A DNA stretch of 64,000 bases from Conexibacter sp. CPCC 206217 (GCF_030646165.1 NZ_JAUTDO010000007.1:339567-403566); one strand, 5' to 3'; counted from the first letter of the stretch, positions 7,322-18,004 are shown. Made by a program: numbers and translations. The notes: generated from the letters alone by a model not told the origin.

Positions 7322-9568
7322 ATGTCCGCCCACGTCGCAGATCTCGATGCGCTGCTCGCGGGGCTCAACGAGCCCCAGCGCGAGGCCGTCGTGCACGGCG
7401 AGGGGCCGCTGCTGATCCTCGCGGGCGCCGGCTCGGGCAAGACGCGCGTGCTGACCCACCGGATCGCCTACCTCGTCGGCACGGGCCAGGCGCGCCCGGA
7501 CGAGATCCTCGCGATCACGTTCACGAACAAGGCCGCGCAGGAGATGCGCGAGCGCGTCGAGCTGCTGGTCGGGCGCCGCACGCGCGCGATGTGGGTGATG
7601 ACCTTCCACGCCGCCTGCGCGCGGATGCTGCGCGCCGACGCGCACCGGCTCGGCTACACGCGCCAGTTCACGATCTACGACCAGTCCGACGCGCGCCGCC
7701 TCGTCAAGCGTTGCATCGACGAGCTCGACATCGACCCGAAGCGCTTCACCCCGGGCGCGATCCACCACGAGATCTCCGACGCGAAGAACAAGCTGCGTGA
7801 CGCGGAGGGCTACGGCAGACTCGTCGGCTCCTTCTTCGAGCAGACCGTCGCCGACGTCTACAAGCTCTACGAGGCCGAGCTGCATCGCATGAACGCGATG
7901 GACTTCGACGACCTGCTGGTACGCGCGGTCAACCTGATGGAGCTGTTCCCCGAGGTCCGCGAACGCTACGCCCGCGCCTTCCGCCACGTGCTCGTCGACG
8001 AGTACCAGGACACCAACCACGTCCAGTACCGCTGGCTCCAGCTGATCGCGGGGGAGCACAGAAACCTGGCGGTGGTCGGCGATGACAGCCAGTCGATCTA
8101 CGGGTTCCGCGGTGCCGACATCCGCAACATCCTCAACTTCGAGGACGACTTCCCCGAGGCCGTCGTCATCAAGCTGGAGCAGAACTACCGCTCGACGCAG
8201 ACGATCCTCGATGCCGCCAACGCGGTCATCCGCAACAACCGCGGCCAGCGCGAGAAGGACCTCTGGACCGATCTCGGGATCGGGGATCCGATCAAGGTGC
8301 GGGAGCTGGAGGACGAGCACGCGGAGGCGCGGTTCGTCGCGGGGGAGATCGAGCGGCTCGTCGACGAGGGGGTCTCGCGCGCGGAGCTGGCGGTCTTCTA
8401 CCGCACCAACGCGCAGTCGCGGGTGCTGGAGGACACGCTCGTGCGGGCGCAGATCGGCTACCAGGTGATCGGCGGGACGAAGTTCTACGAGCGCGCCGAG
8501 ATCAAGGACGCGGTCGCGTACCTGACGATGCTCGTCAACCCGCAGGACGTCGTCGCGTTCACGCGGATCGCCAACTCGCCGCGGCGCGGGATCGGGCAGA
8601 CGTCGCTGTCGCGCGTCATATCGTGGGCGAACACGGCCGGCATCACGATCTGGGAGGCGGCGCTGGAGCCCGACTCCGTGCCCGGGCTCGGCACCGCCGC
8701 GAGAAAGGCCTTCCACCGCTTCATGGGCTCGATGCGCGTGCTCGGCGAGCGCGCCGCCGCGAACCCGCCGGTCGCCGAGCTGCTGAGAGAGGTGCTGGCC
8801 GAGTCCGGCTACCTCGACGCGCTGGAGGCAGAGCGCACGATCGAGGCGCAGGGTCGCACCGAGAACCTCGAGGAGCTCGTCAACGTCGCGGCGGAGTACG
8901 ACGCGACGACCGACCTGCGCGAGGAGCCGCCGTCGCTGGCGGGCTTCCTGCAGCAGATCGCGCTCGTCGCCGACGCCGACGGCCGCAGAGACGACGTCGG
9001 CCTCGTGACGCTGATGACGCTGCACAACGCGAAGGGGCTCGAGTACCCGATCGTCTTCCTGCTCGGCTGCGAGGAGGGGATCTTCCCGCACCAGCGCGCG
9101 ATCGAGGAGGGCGGCCTGGAGGAGGAGCGGCGCCTCGCCTACGTCGGCATAACGCGCGCCCAGCGCGATCTCTACATGACCTACGCCCGCACACGCGCGG
9201 TCTTCGGCTCGCGCTCGTTCGGCGCCCGCAGCCGCTTCGTCGACGAGATCCCGGTTGGGCTGACGGACCGCAACGAGCGGCCGGCCTTCGGCGTCGGCAG
9301 CGTGCGCGAGCGCGCGACGACGTGGGGGTCCTCGCCGAACCTGTCGCCGCTCGGCAGCGGCCCGATCCCCGGCGGGGGCTGGGACAGCGGCGCGGGCGGC
9401 GGGACCGGCTCGACCGAGTACCGGCTCGGCGACGACGTCGTCCACGCGGCCTTCGGCGAGGGCGTCGTGACGGCGGTCGAGGGGGGCGGGATCGTCGTGA
9501 TCCGCTTCGCGAGAGACCGCTCCGAGCGCAAGCTCGTGGCGGACCTCGCCCCGATCGAGAAGCGCTGA
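7322..9568 (+). CDS. pcrA: UvrD/PcrA-family ATP-dependent DNA helicase
   Basis: A 748-residue superfamily 1A 3'-5' helicase for repair and clearing of replication forks. N-terminal motif Q (LNEPQREAV) and Walker A AGAGSGKT (residues ~33-40) are followed by motif Ia TFTNKAA, motif II VDEYQDTN, motif III GDDSQSIYGFRGA, motif IV LEQNYRS, motif V TLHNAKGLEYP and motif VI VGITRAQRDLY. The final ~70 residues contain the Tudor-like segment of PcrA (YRLGDDVVHAAFGEGVVTAVEGGG), which in relatives binds RNA polymerase. Length matches PcrA/UvrD1. Confidence 0.95.
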   Translation: MSAHVADLDALLAGLNEPQREAVVHGEGPLLILAGAGSGKTRVLTHRIAYLVGTGQARPDEILAITFTNKAAQEMRERVELLVGRRTRAMWVMTFHAACARMLRADAHRLGYTRQFTIYDQSDARRLVKRCIDELDIDPKRFTPGAIHHEISDAKNKLRDAEGYGRLVGSFFEQTVADVYKLYEAELHRMNAMDFDDLLVRAVNLMELFPEVRERYARAFRHVLVDEYQDTNHVQYRWLQLIAGEHRNLAVVGDDSQSIYGFRGADIRNILNFEDDFPEAVVIKLEQNYRSTQTILDAANAVIRNNRGQREKDLWTDLGIGDPIKVRELEDEHAEARFVAGEIERLVDEGVSRAELAVFYRTNAQSRVLEDTLVRAQIGYQVIGGTKFYERAEIKDAVAYLTMLVNPQDVVAFTRIANSPRRGIGQTSLSRVISWANTAGITIWEAALEPDSVPGLGTAARKAFHRFMGSMRVLGERAAANPPVAELLREVLAESGYLDALEAERTIEAQGRTENLEELVNVAAEYDATTDLREEPPSLAGFLQQIALVADADGRRDDVGLVTLMTLHNAKGLEYPIVFLLGCEEGIFPHQRAIEEGGLEEERRLAYVGITRAQRDLYMTYARTRAVFGSRSFGARSRFVDEIPVGLTDRNERPAFGVGSVRERATTWGSSPNLSPLGSGPIPGGGWDSGAGGGTGSTEYRLGDDVVHAAFGEGVVTAVEGGGIVVIRFARDRSERKLVADLAPIEKR

Positions 9569-9583
9569 TCGGCTCGTCGCCGA

Positions 9584-9589
9584 TAGGAT
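9584..9589 (+). promoter_or_regulatory. -10 box for folD
   Basis: TAGGAT lies 10 nt before the folD ATG and 16 bases after the pcrA stop, so folD likely has its own promoter. No Shine-Dalgarno sequence is visible. Confidence 0.45.
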
Positions 9590-9599
9590 CCGGCGCCGC

Positions 9600-10454
9600 A
9601 TGGCAGCCACCATCATCGACGGCAGAGCGATCGCCCGCCAGGTCCGCGACCAGGTCGCCGCGGACGTCGCCGCATTCACTGCCGAGACGGGCGTCGTGCC
9701 CGGTCTCGCGACCGTCCTCGTCGGCGACGACCCGGCCTCCGCGGTCTACGTCGCGAACAAGCGCAGAGCGTGCGTCGAGGCCGGCATCGCCGACCTCCAC
9801 CGTCACCTGCTGGCCGACGTCGCGCAGGAGGACGTCGTCGCGCAGTTGCAGGAGCTGAACGCCGACCCGCAGGTCAGCGGGATCCTGCTGCAGCTGCCGG
9901 TCCCGCGCCACCTCGACGCGAACCTGCTGGTCGAGCTGATCTCGCCCGACAAGGACGTCGACGGGCTCACCGCCGTCAGCGCCGGCCGGCTCGTCCAGGG
10001 CGTCCCGGGCCTGCGGCCGTGCACCCCGTCCGGCGTGATCGAGCTGCTCGACCACCACGAGGTGCCGCTGGAGGGGGCAGAGGCGGTCGTCGTCGGCCGC
10101 TCCGACCTCGTCGGCAAGCCGGTCGCGCAGCTGCTGCTGCAGCGCAACGCGACCGTCACGATCTGCCACTCGCGCACCCGCGACCTCAACGCGGTCACGC
10201 GCCGCGCGGACGTGCTGATCGCGGCCGTCGGCGTCCCGCGCCTGCTTGGCGCCGACGCCGTCAAGCCCGGCGCGGCCGTGGTCGACGTGGGCATCAACCG
10301 CACCGACGACGGCCTCGTCGGCGACGTCGACTTCGACGCCGTGCGCGAGGTCGCCGGCCTGCTGACGCCCGTCCCGGGCGGCGTCGGGCCGATGACGATC
10401 GCGCTGCTGCTGCGCAACACCCTCATCGCCGCGCGCCTGCAGCGCGGCGTGTAG
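9600..10454 (+). CDS. folD: Methylenetetrahydrofolate dehydrogenase/cyclohydrolase
   Basis: Bifunctional one-carbon enzyme interconverting 5,10-methylene-, methenyl- and 10-formyl-tetrahydrofolate with NADP(H). At 284 aa it is of standard length. The catalytic region contains the Tyr-x3-Lys pair (YVANKR), the ILLQLPVPRH and DKDVDGLT signatures, then the Rossmann part VVVGRSDLVGKPVAQLLL and the C-terminal PVPGGVGPMTIA. It stands alone in a one-carbon sense; the next gene encodes an unrelated membrane protein. Confidence 0.95.
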   Translation: MAATIIDGRAIARQVRDQVAADVAAFTAETGVVPGLATVLVGDDPASAVYVANKRRACVEAGIADLHRHLLADVAQEDVVAQLQELNADPQVSGILLQLPVPRHLDANLLVELISPDKDVDGLTAVSAGRLVQGVPGLRPCTPSGVIELLDHHEVPLEGAEAVVVGRSDLVGKPVAQLLLQRNATVTICHSRTRDLNAVTRRADVLIAAVGVPRLLGADAVKPGAAVVDVGINRTDDGLVGDVDFDAVREVAGLLTPVPGGVGPMTIALLLRNTLIAARLQRGV

Positions 10455-10457
10455 CCT
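10452..10457 (+). promoter_or_regulatory. -10 box overlapping the folD stop
   Basis: TAGCCT begins at the folD TAG stop codon and lies 8 nt before the next ATG (10466). The downstream gene has no Shine-Dalgarno sequence. Confidence 0.4.
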
Positions 10458-10465
10458 CGCCGCCG

Positions 10466-10951
10466 ATGACGATCGACCTCAAACGCGTGCGGCTCGGCGA
10501 GTGGATCGCGGGGGCGGGCGGCGTGCTGCTGCTGCTCTCGCTCTTCCTGCTCGACTGGTACAGCGTCGGCGGCGGCGCCTTTTTCACGCGCGGCTCCGTC
10601 GATCTGTCGGCCAACGGCTGGCACACCCACTCGGTCCTGCGCTGGTTCATGCTGCTGACGATCCTCGCGGCGCTGATCCTGTTCGTCGCGACGCTGACGC
10701 AGCAGACGCCGGCGTTCTCGTCCGCGTGGGCGCCGGTCCTGACCGCGCTCGCGTTCGTCACGACCGTCTTCGTCGCCTACCGCGTCGTGATCAACGAGCC
10801 CGGGCCGAACGAGTTCGTCGACGTCGATGTCGGCGCCTGGATCGGCCTCTTCGCCTGCGCGCTCACGACGTACGGCGGCTACCTGTCGATGCGGATCGAG
10901 GGCGGTCCGATCGCGGACGTTCCGGTCCAGCACCGCACCCTCAGCCAGTAG
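10466..10951 (+). CDS. Four-helix integral membrane protein of unknown function
   Basis: A 161-residue protein with four predicted transmembrane helices (residues ~12-30, ~53-73, ~83-101 and ~116-135). Between helices 1 and 2 lies a loop (YSVGGGAFFTRGSVDLSANG) that probably faces outward. It resembles the many short four-helix proteins annotated only as hypothetical in Actinobacteria. I do not recognise a family. It sits between folD and gatC with a separate promoter-like box on each side. Confidence 0.7.
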   Translation: MTIDLKRVRLGEWIAGAGGVLLLLSLFLLDWYSVGGGAFFTRGSVDLSANGWHTHSVLRWFMLLTILAALILFVATLTQQTPAFSSAWAPVLTALAFVTTVFVAYRVVINEPGPNEFVDVDVGAWIGLFACALTTYGGYLSMRIEGGPIADVPVQHRTLSQ

Positions 10952-10973
10952 CCGGCGGCGGCGCCCGCGCCGC

Positions 10974-10979
10974 TACACT
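10974..10979 (+). promoter_or_regulatory. -10 box for the gatCAB operon
   Basis: TACACT ends 9 nt before the gatC ATG. No ribosome-binding site is seen, so the operon mRNA may start close to the start codon. Confidence 0.45.
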
Positions 10980-10988
10980 CTCGCGCCG

Positions 10989-11276
10989 ATGATCGATCGC
11001 GCGCAGGTACTCCACGTCGCCCGGCTCGCTCGCCTCGATCTCACCGACGACGAGGTCGGTGCGATGTCGCGCGAGCTGTCAGCAGTCCTCGACCACATCG
11101 AGAAGATCGGCGAGCTGCAGCTCGACGACGTGCCCGCCACGTCGCACGTGATCGACGTCGTCAACGCGCTGCGCCAGGACGAGCCGGTCCCGTCGCTGCC
11201 GCGCGAGCAGGCGCTCGCCAGCGCTCCCGAGGTCGTCGACGACGGCTTCGGTGTGCCGAGCCCGGGGGCGAGCTGA
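10989..11276 (+). CDS. gatC: Asp-tRNA(Asn)/Glu-tRNA(Gln) amidotransferase subunit C
   Basis: Small (95 aa) subunit that wraps between GatA and GatB and stabilises the complex. Family features include the N-terminal VLHVARLARLDLTDDEV, the SAVLDHIEKIGEL helix and the DVPATSHV...NALRQDEP segment. Its TGA overlaps the gatA ATG by one base (TGATG), indicating translational coupling. Confidence 0.92.
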   Translation: MIDRAQVLHVARLARLDLTDDEVGAMSRELSAVLDHIEKIGELQLDDVPATSHVIDVVNALRQDEPVPSLPREQALASAPEVVDDGFGVPSPGAS

Positions 11277-12739
11277 TGAGCGGTCACGACCTGCTGGCGC
11301 TGTCGGCCAAGGAGGCGGCCGACGAGATCCGCCACGGCCACGTCTCCGCCGACGAGCTGTTCGAGGCGTACCGCACCCGCGCGGCCGCCGACGCGGCCGC
11401 CGGCGAGAACGGCCTCAACGCCTTCACCTGGGTCGCCGACGAGGCGCCCGCGCCCGCCGCGCCGCCGTCGAAGCAGGCGCCGCTGAGCGGTGTCCCGCTC
11501 GCCGTCAAGGACCTCTTCTGCACGGAGGGCGTGCCGAGCCAGTCGGGCTCGAAGATCCTCGCCGGCTACCGCCCGCCGTACAGCGCGACGGTCGTCAAGA
11601 AGCTCGCCGCGGCTGGCACGACGCTGCTCGGCAAGACGAACCAGGACGAGTTCGCGATGGGCAGCTCGAACGAGAACTCCGCCTTCGGCGACGTGCGCAA
11701 CCCGTGGGACCGCAGCCGCGTCCCCGGCGGCTCCTCCGGCGGCAGCGCCGCGGCCGTCGCCGCCGGCCTGGCGCCGTGGGCGCTGGGCACCGACACGGGC
11801 GGCTCGATCCGCCAGCCGGCCGCGCTCTGCGGGATCGTCGGGCTGAAGCCGACCTACGGCTCGGTCTCGCGCTACGGGATGATCGCGTTCGCTTCGTCGC
11901 TTGACCAGGCGGGCCCGTTCGCACGCGACGTGACCGACACCGCGCTGCTGTTCCAGCAGATGGTTGGCCAGGACAGCTGCGACTCGACGTCGCTGCAGCA
12001 TCCCGAGGCGATCGAGCTGCCGAAGGGCGTCGACCTGAAGGGGATCCGCATCGGCGTGCCCGAGGAGCTGACCGGCGACGGGATCGAGTCCGGCGTGCGC
12101 GACGCCTTCAACGCGTCGCTGGCGCTGGCCGAGCAGCTCGGCGCGACGATCGAGACGACGCACCTGCCGCACGCCCCGCACGCGCTCAGCGCCTATTACC
12201 TGATCGCGCCGGCCGAGGCGTCGTCCAACCTCGCCCGCTTCGACGGCGTCCGCTACGGCCACCGCGCCGAGGCCGACGACCTGCTGAGCATGTACACCCG
12301 CACGCGCGCCGAGGGCTTCGGGCCCGAGGTCAAGCGCCGCATCATGCTCGGGACCTACGCGCTCTCCAGCGGCTACTACGACGCCTACTACGGGCGCGCG
12401 CAGAAGGTCCGCACGAAGATCTCGGAGGACTTCTCCAACGCCTTCGAGACGTTCGACTTCATCGTCACGCCGACGGCGCCGACGGTCGCGTTCAGGCTCG
12501 GTGAGAAGACCGACGACCCGCTGGAGATGTACCTGCAGGACTTCTGCACGGTGCCGATGTCGCTCGCCGGCATCCCGGCGATCTCGATTCCCAACGGCCT
12601 CAGCGACGGCCTCCCGGTCGGGCTGCAGATCGCCGGCCCGGCGTTCAGCGAGAACCGCCTGCTGAGAGCCGCATACGTGCTGGAGCAGGCGCTCGGCTTC
12701 GACGGCTCGGCCGTGCGCCGCAACGGAGGTGCCTCCTGA
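11276..12739 (+). CDS. gatA: Asp-tRNA(Asn)/Glu-tRNA(Gln) amidotransferase subunit A
   Basis: Amidase-signature subunit (487 aa) that releases ammonia from glutamine for transamidation of mischarged tRNA. The Ser-cisSer-Lys catalytic triad is visible: Lys in AVKDLFC, the cis-Ser and nucleophile Ser in PGGSSGGSAAAVAAG and GTDTGGSIRQPAA. The gene overlaps gatC and gatB by one base at each end, giving equal stoichiometry by coupled translation. Its presence implies that Gln-tRNA and/or Asn-tRNA is made by the indirect route here. Confidence 0.95.
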   Translation: MSGHDLLALSAKEAADEIRHGHVSADELFEAYRTRAAADAAAGENGLNAFTWVADEAPAPAAPPSKQAPLSGVPLAVKDLFCTEGVPSQSGSKILAGYRPPYSATVVKKLAAAGTTLLGKTNQDEFAMGSSNENSAFGDVRNPWDRSRVPGGSSGGSAAAVAAGLAPWALGTDTGGSIRQPAALCGIVGLKPTYGSVSRYGMIAFASSLDQAGPFARDVTDTALLFQQMVGQDSCDSTSLQHPEAIELPKGVDLKGIRIGVPEELTGDGIESGVRDAFNASLALAEQLGATIETTHLPHAPHALSAYYLIAPAEASSNLARFDGVRYGHRAEADDLLSMYTRTRAEGFGPEVKRRIMLGTYALSSGYYDAYYGRAQKVRTKISEDFSNAFETFDFIVTPTAPTVAFRLGEKTDDPLEMYLQDFCTVPMSLAGIPAISIPNGLSDGLPVGLQIAGPAFSENRLLRAAYVLEQALGFDGSAVRRNGGAS

Positions 12740-14166
12740 TGAGCAGCGGTTACGAGCCCGTCATCGGGCTGGAGATCCACGTCCAGCTGCGCACGAAGAC
12801 GAAGATGTTCTGCGGCTGCGAGTTGTCGTTCGGCGACCCGCCGAACGTCCACACCTGCCCGGTCTGCCTCGGCCTGCCGGGCGCGCTCCCGGTCGTCAAC
12901 GCGAGAGCGATCCACTACGCGCTGATGGTCGGCATGGCACTCGGCTGCGAGCTGGCGCCGCGCTCGATCTTCCACCGCAAGAACTACTTCTATCCGGACC
13001 TGCCCAAGGGCTACCAGATCTCGCAGTACGACATCCCGATCTGCAGCGGCGGCAACCTCGGCGACGTGCGGATCCACCGCGCGCACCTGGAGGAGGACGC
13101 GGCGAAGCTGATCCACGTCGGCGGCTCCGGCCGCATCCACGGCGCCGACGCCTCGGTGGTCGACTACAACCGCGGCGGCACGCCGCTGGTCGAGATCGTC
13201 ACCGAACCGGACGTCAGATCGGCTGCGCAGGCGCGCGAGTGGCTGACGCTGCTGCGCGAGACGCTGCGTCAGCTCGGCGTCTCGGACGTGAACATGGAGG
13301 AGGGGTCGCTGCGCTGCGACGCCAACGTCTCGATCCGCCCGGTCGGCAGCGACGTGCTCGGCACCAAGACCGAGCTGAAGAACATGAACTCCTTCCGCTT
13401 CCTGGAGCGCGGCGTCGAGGCGGAGATCGCCCGTCAGATCGCGCTCGTGCAGAGCGGGGAGGAGGTCGTGCAGGAGACGCTGCACTACGACCCCGTGTCG
13501 GGCAGCATCTCGTCGCTGCGCTCGAAGGAGGAGGCGCACGACTACCGCTACTTCCCCGAGCCCGACCTCGTCCCGGTCGTGCTGACCGAGGCGATGATCG
13601 CCGCGGCGAGAGCTGAGCTGCCGGAGCTGCCGGCGCAGCGCGCCGCGCGCTACGAGTCGCAGCTGGGCCTGTCGGCCGACTCCGCGCGCCTGTTCGCCTT
13701 CCGCGCCGACCTCGCGCACTACTTCGAGGCGGCGCTGGCCGAGGACGACGCCAACGCGCAGGTGCTCGCGAACTGGATCTCCGGCGAGCTGGTCGCGCGC
13801 CTCGGCGACGACGACCCGGCGCAGTCGAAGGTGACGCCCGCCGCGATCGCGCAGCTGGTCGCGCTGCTGCACAGCAGAGCGGTCACGCCGGGCGCGGCGA
13901 AGCAGGTGCTCGACAGACTGGTCGCCGACGGCGGCGAGCCGGGCGCGATCGTCGAGGCCGAGGGCCTCGGCGCGATCGGCGGGGGCGACGAGCTGGCCGA
14001 CGTCGTGCGGCGGGCGCTCGAATCCGACCCGTCGGCGGTCGAGAAGCTGAAGGCCGGCAACATGAAGGCGATCGGCCCGATCGTCGGCTTCGTGATGCGC
14101 GAGACGAAGGGCCGCGCCGACGGCGGCGAGGTCAACCGCCTCGTGCGCGAGCAGCTGGGGCTGTAG
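12739..14166 (+). CDS. gatB: Asp-tRNA(Asn)/Glu-tRNA(Gln) amidotransferase subunit B
   Basis: tRNA-binding and kinase-like subunit (475 aa) that activates the mischarged amino acid and receives ammonia from GatA. Signatures are YEPVIGLEIHVQL, the zinc cysteines CGCE...CPVCLGLPG, the HRKNYFYPDLPKGYQISQ loop and FRFLERGVEAEI. The C-terminal YqeY-like helical domain (residues ~330-475) is complete. Last gene of gatCAB; the M20 peptidase gene is convergent 8 bases downstream. Confidence 0.95.
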   Translation: MSSGYEPVIGLEIHVQLRTKTKMFCGCELSFGDPPNVHTCPVCLGLPGALPVVNARAIHYALMVGMALGCELAPRSIFHRKNYFYPDLPKGYQISQYDIPICSGGNLGDVRIHRAHLEEDAAKLIHVGGSGRIHGADASVVDYNRGGTPLVEIVTEPDVRSAAQAREWLTLLRETLRQLGVSDVNMEEGSLRCDANVSIRPVGSDVLGTKTELKNMNSFRFLERGVEAEIARQIALVQSGEEVVQETLHYDPVSGSISSLRSKEEAHDYRYFPEPDLVPVVLTEAMIAAARAELPELPAQRAARYESQLGLSADSARLFAFRADLAHYFEAALAEDDANAQVLANWISGELVARLGDDDPAQSKVTPAAIAQLVALLHSRAVTPGAAKQVLDRLVADGGEPGAIVEAEGLGAIGGGDELADVVRRALESDPSAVEKLKAGNMKAIGPIVGFVMRETKGRADGGEVNRLVREQLGL

Positions 14167-14174
14167 CAGGAGCG

Positions 14175-15494
14175 CTAGAAGCGCTCCAGCACCCGTGCGA
14201 TCGCGGTCGTCCCGAACTCGACGGCCGCGACGGGCAGGCGCTCGTCCGGTGCGTGGACGAGCTCGTTGAAGCGCATCTCGGGCGGCAGCTGCATCGGCAG
14301 GAAGCCGTAGGTCTGGATCCCGAGGCGCGCGAAGAAGCGCCCGTCGGTGACGCCTGGCAGCAGCATCGGCACCGGCCGCGCCGCGGGGTCGACGGCGCGC
14401 AGCGCGTCGGCGAGCGTGTCGAACAGGCCGAGGTCCGGCCGCGCTGTGGCGGCGTCGTGGCGGACGATCTCGGCGTCGAAGTCGACGCCGCCGAGCGCGC
14501 GCAGCTCCGTCAGCACCTCGTCCGGGCGGAATCCCGGCAGCAGACGGCAGTCCAGCTCGGCCGTGACCGCGGCGGGGATCACGTTGATCTGCTCGCCGCC
14601 GCGCACGAGCGTCGCGCTGGCGGTGTGGTGCAGGAGCGGATCCAGCATCGCGCCGCGCTCGCCGAGCAGGTCGAGCAGGCGGTCGGTCAGGCGCGGGCGC
14701 AGCAGCCCGCGCAGCGTCGCGGCGACCGGCGCCGGCACGTCCGCGGCGAGTCCTTCGACCATCATCCGCGCCGACGGCGTGACGTGCACCGGCAGCCGTC
14801 CGCGGTCGAGCGCGGCCAGCAGCCGGCCGAGGCGGCCGGCGGCGCTGTCGCGCACCGGCATCGAGCCGTGGCCGGCGCGCCCGCGGAAGGTCGCGCGGAT
14901 CCAGCAGACCTGCTTCTCGGCGACCATCACGGGATAGAAGCGGCGGCCGGCAAGCTCCAGCGTGAAGCCGCCGAACTCGCCGAGCGCGTAGCGCACGCCG
15001 GCGAACAGCTCGGGATGGTCGGCGACGACCTGCTCGGCGCCGTGCGTGCTGCCGGCCTCCTCGTCGGACAGCAGGCAGAGGATCAGGTCCCCGGGCGGCG
15101 GGGTCGCGGCCGCGTGCGCGCGCAGGAACGCCGCGGTCAGCATCGCGACGCCGCCCTTCATGTCGAGCGCGCCACGGCCCCACACGAAGCCGTCGGCGAT
15201 CTCACCCGCGAACGGCGGGTGCGTCCAGTCGCCCGGCGCGGGGACGACGTCGACGTGGCCGTGCAGCAGCAGCGGGGCGGCGGCGCCGCGGCCGGCGATC
15301 CGCGCGATCAGGTTCGGCCGCTGCGGATCGCGCCCGACGATCCGCGTCTCGATCCCGCGCTCGTCGAGCAGGCCGCGCAGCCACTCGATGCAGGCGCGCT
15401 CGGCGCCGGGCGGGTTGCTGGTGTCGAAGCGCAGCAGCCGCTGCAGCAGCTCCAGCGGGCGCTGCTCGATCGGATCGGCGTGGTCGGCGGGCAT
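14175..15494 (-). CDS. M20-family zinc metallopeptidase (ArgE/DapE/CPG2 group)
   Basis: A 439-residue co-catalytic zinc hydrolase that cleaves an amide bond, such as an N-acyl amino acid or a dipeptide. Metal and catalytic sites are visible: PLLLHGHVDVVP (His and Asp), GRGALDMKGG (bridging Asp), LLSDEEAGS (catalytic Glu and metal Glu), and a late His in NELVHAPDE. The dimerisation lid spans about residues 190-320. Substrate cannot be assigned; relatives include ArgE, DapE, aminoacylases and carboxypeptidase G2. No arginine or lysine genes adjoin it. A -10-like box lies 6 nt before the ATG. Confidence 0.85.
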   Translation of the reverse strand: MPADHADPIEQRPLELLQRLLRFDTSNPPGAERACIEWLRGLLDERGIETRIVGRDPQRPNLIARIAGRGAAAPLLLHGHVDVVPAPGDWTHPPFAGEIADGFVWGRGALDMKGGVAMLTAAFLRAHAAATPPPGDLILCLLSDEEAGSTHGAEQVVADHPELFAGVRYALGEFGGFTLELAGRRFYPVMVAEKQVCWIRATFRGRAGHGSMPVRDSAAGRLGRLLAALDRGRLPVHVTPSARMMVEGLAADVPAPVAATLRGLLRPRLTDRLLDLLGERGAMLDPLLHHTASATLVRGGEQINVIPAAVTAELDCRLLPGFRPDEVLTELRALGGVDFDAEIVRHDAATARPDLGLFDTLADALRAVDPAARPVPMLLPGVTDGRFFARLGIQTYGFLPMQLPPEMRFNELVHAPDERLPVAAVEFGTTAIARVLERF

Positions 15495-15500
15495 CTGCGC

Positions 15501-15506
15501 AGCTTA
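15501..15506 (-). promoter_or_regulatory. -10 box for the M20 peptidase
   Basis: TAAGCT (preceded by AT) on the minus strand, 6 nt before the ATG at 15494, with no ribosome-binding site. Confidence 0.4.
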
Positions 15507-15535
15507 ATGTCGGTTGGCACCGCTGCGCGACGGAG

Positions 15536-15541
15536 TACGCT
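15536..15541 (+). promoter_or_regulatory. -10 box for the small membrane protein gene
   Basis: TACGCT, 6 nt before the ATG at 15548. The intervening TAGAGG could also serve as a weak ribosome-binding site, though it is too close. Confidence 0.35.
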
Positions 15542-15547
15542 TAGAGG

Positions 15548-15739
15548 ATGTCCACTCAAGACACAGAGAAGAGCGGCGGAGCGTCGATCCTCCAGAAGGC
15601 GATCGCGGCGCTGATCCTGATCATCGTCGTCGTGGTGCTGGCGAAGGTCCTGCTCAGCTTCCTCGCGGGCATACTGTGGCTCGTGATCGCCGTCGTCGTG
15701 ATCGGCGCGATCCTGTGGGCCGCCAACACGTTGCTCTGA
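15548..15739 (+). CDS. 63-residue membrane protein
   Basis: A short polar head (15 residues) is followed by two nearly continuous hydrophobic helices (residues ~15-34 and ~38-60) rich in Ile, Val and Leu. The N-terminus MSTQDTEKSGG would face the cytoplasm. I recognise no family. The codon pattern and the promoter-like box just upstream argue it is real. It is followed 20 bases later by another small membrane protein gene. Confidence 0.6.
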   Translation: MSTQDTEKSGGASILQKAIAALILIIVVVVLAKVLLSFLAGILWLVIAVVVIGAILWAANTLL

Positions 15740-15759
15740 CGGCGGCGGCGGCGTAGTCG

Positions 15760-16077
15760 ATGGCGTTCCTCGTCATCCTGTTCTTCTTCGGTCTGGCCGG
15801 TGGCGTCGTCGGCCGGATCAAGGGCAGCTCGTTCTTCATCTGGTTCCTGGTCTCGTTCTGCGTGCCGGTGATAGGGCTGGCGTGCGCGCTGCTGTATCGC
15901 TGGGACAACAACGAGCTGCGGCGCGAGTGCCCCGGCTGCGGCAAGGTCGTGAAGCTGCACGACGCGCTCTGCACGAGCTGCGGGACCGAGCTGGAGTTCC
16001 CGGAGACGGCGATCGCCTCCGAGGCGCAGGTCGCCGCGGCGCGGCGGACGCGCGCGGCGGCGTCACACCAGGCGTAG
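15760..16077 (+). CDS. Two-helix membrane protein with a C-terminal zinc ribbon
   Basis: A 105-residue protein with two hydrophobic helices (residues ~2-18 and ~26-45) and then a CPGCGK...CTSCGTEL cysteine pair-of-pairs (residues ~58-80) that should bind one zinc. The last 25 residues are Ala-rich. Proteins of this plan are common and uncharacterised; the ribbon may mediate contact with another protein. It may share a transcript with the preceding 63-residue membrane protein. Confidence 0.65.
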   Translation: MAFLVILFFFGLAGGVVGRIKGSSFFIWFLVSFCVPVIGLACALLYRWDNNELRRECPGCGKVVKLHDALCTSCGTELEFPETAIASEAQVAAARRTRAAASHQA

Positions 16078-16327
16078 GTCGAGCGCCGCACCGCGCCGCG
16101 TGGGCCGCGCCGCCCGCGCGCGCTGACGACCACGCCTACCCGCGCGCTGACGGACGGCGGCCCAGGCGCCGCGCGAACCGCCGCCGACCGCCTTCAGAGC
16201 CCGCTGACAGGCCCCGCCCAGGGGCCGGTCCGGGCGCCTGCCCGCTGGTAGGATCAGGAGATCCGCGCGCGTCGGCCACACGGCGCGCGTTCCAGTTTCC
16301 GAGCCCCTTGAGAGGAGGCGAGCGCAG
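16078..16327. other. 250-bp ilvB upstream region
   Basis: Non-coding as far as I can see. It contains a GCCCC/GGGGC hairpin (16211-16225) and a TAGGAT -10-like hexamer (16249-16254), which would give a 5' leader of about 65 nt. I searched for a branched-chain-rich leader peptide and found no suitable ATG; a T-box is not apparent. Confidence 0.4.
16313..16318 (+). promoter_or_regulatory. Strong ribosome-binding site of ilvB
   Basis: A full AGGAGG lies 9 nt before the ilvB ATG and fixes the start. Such a perfect site stands out here, where many genes have none. Confidence 0.7.

Positions 16328-18004
<1,677 letters not shown>

Noticed and set aside
12388..15183. Antisense frame of 931 codons across gatA, gatB and the M20 gene
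   Set aside because: It spans well-supported genes on the opposite strand or in another frame and has no motif.
16078..16327. Leader peptide or T-box ahead of ilvB
   Set aside because: No ATG-started frame with Ile/Val/Leu codons and no T-box-like conserved sequence was found; only a hairpin and a strong ribosome-binding site.
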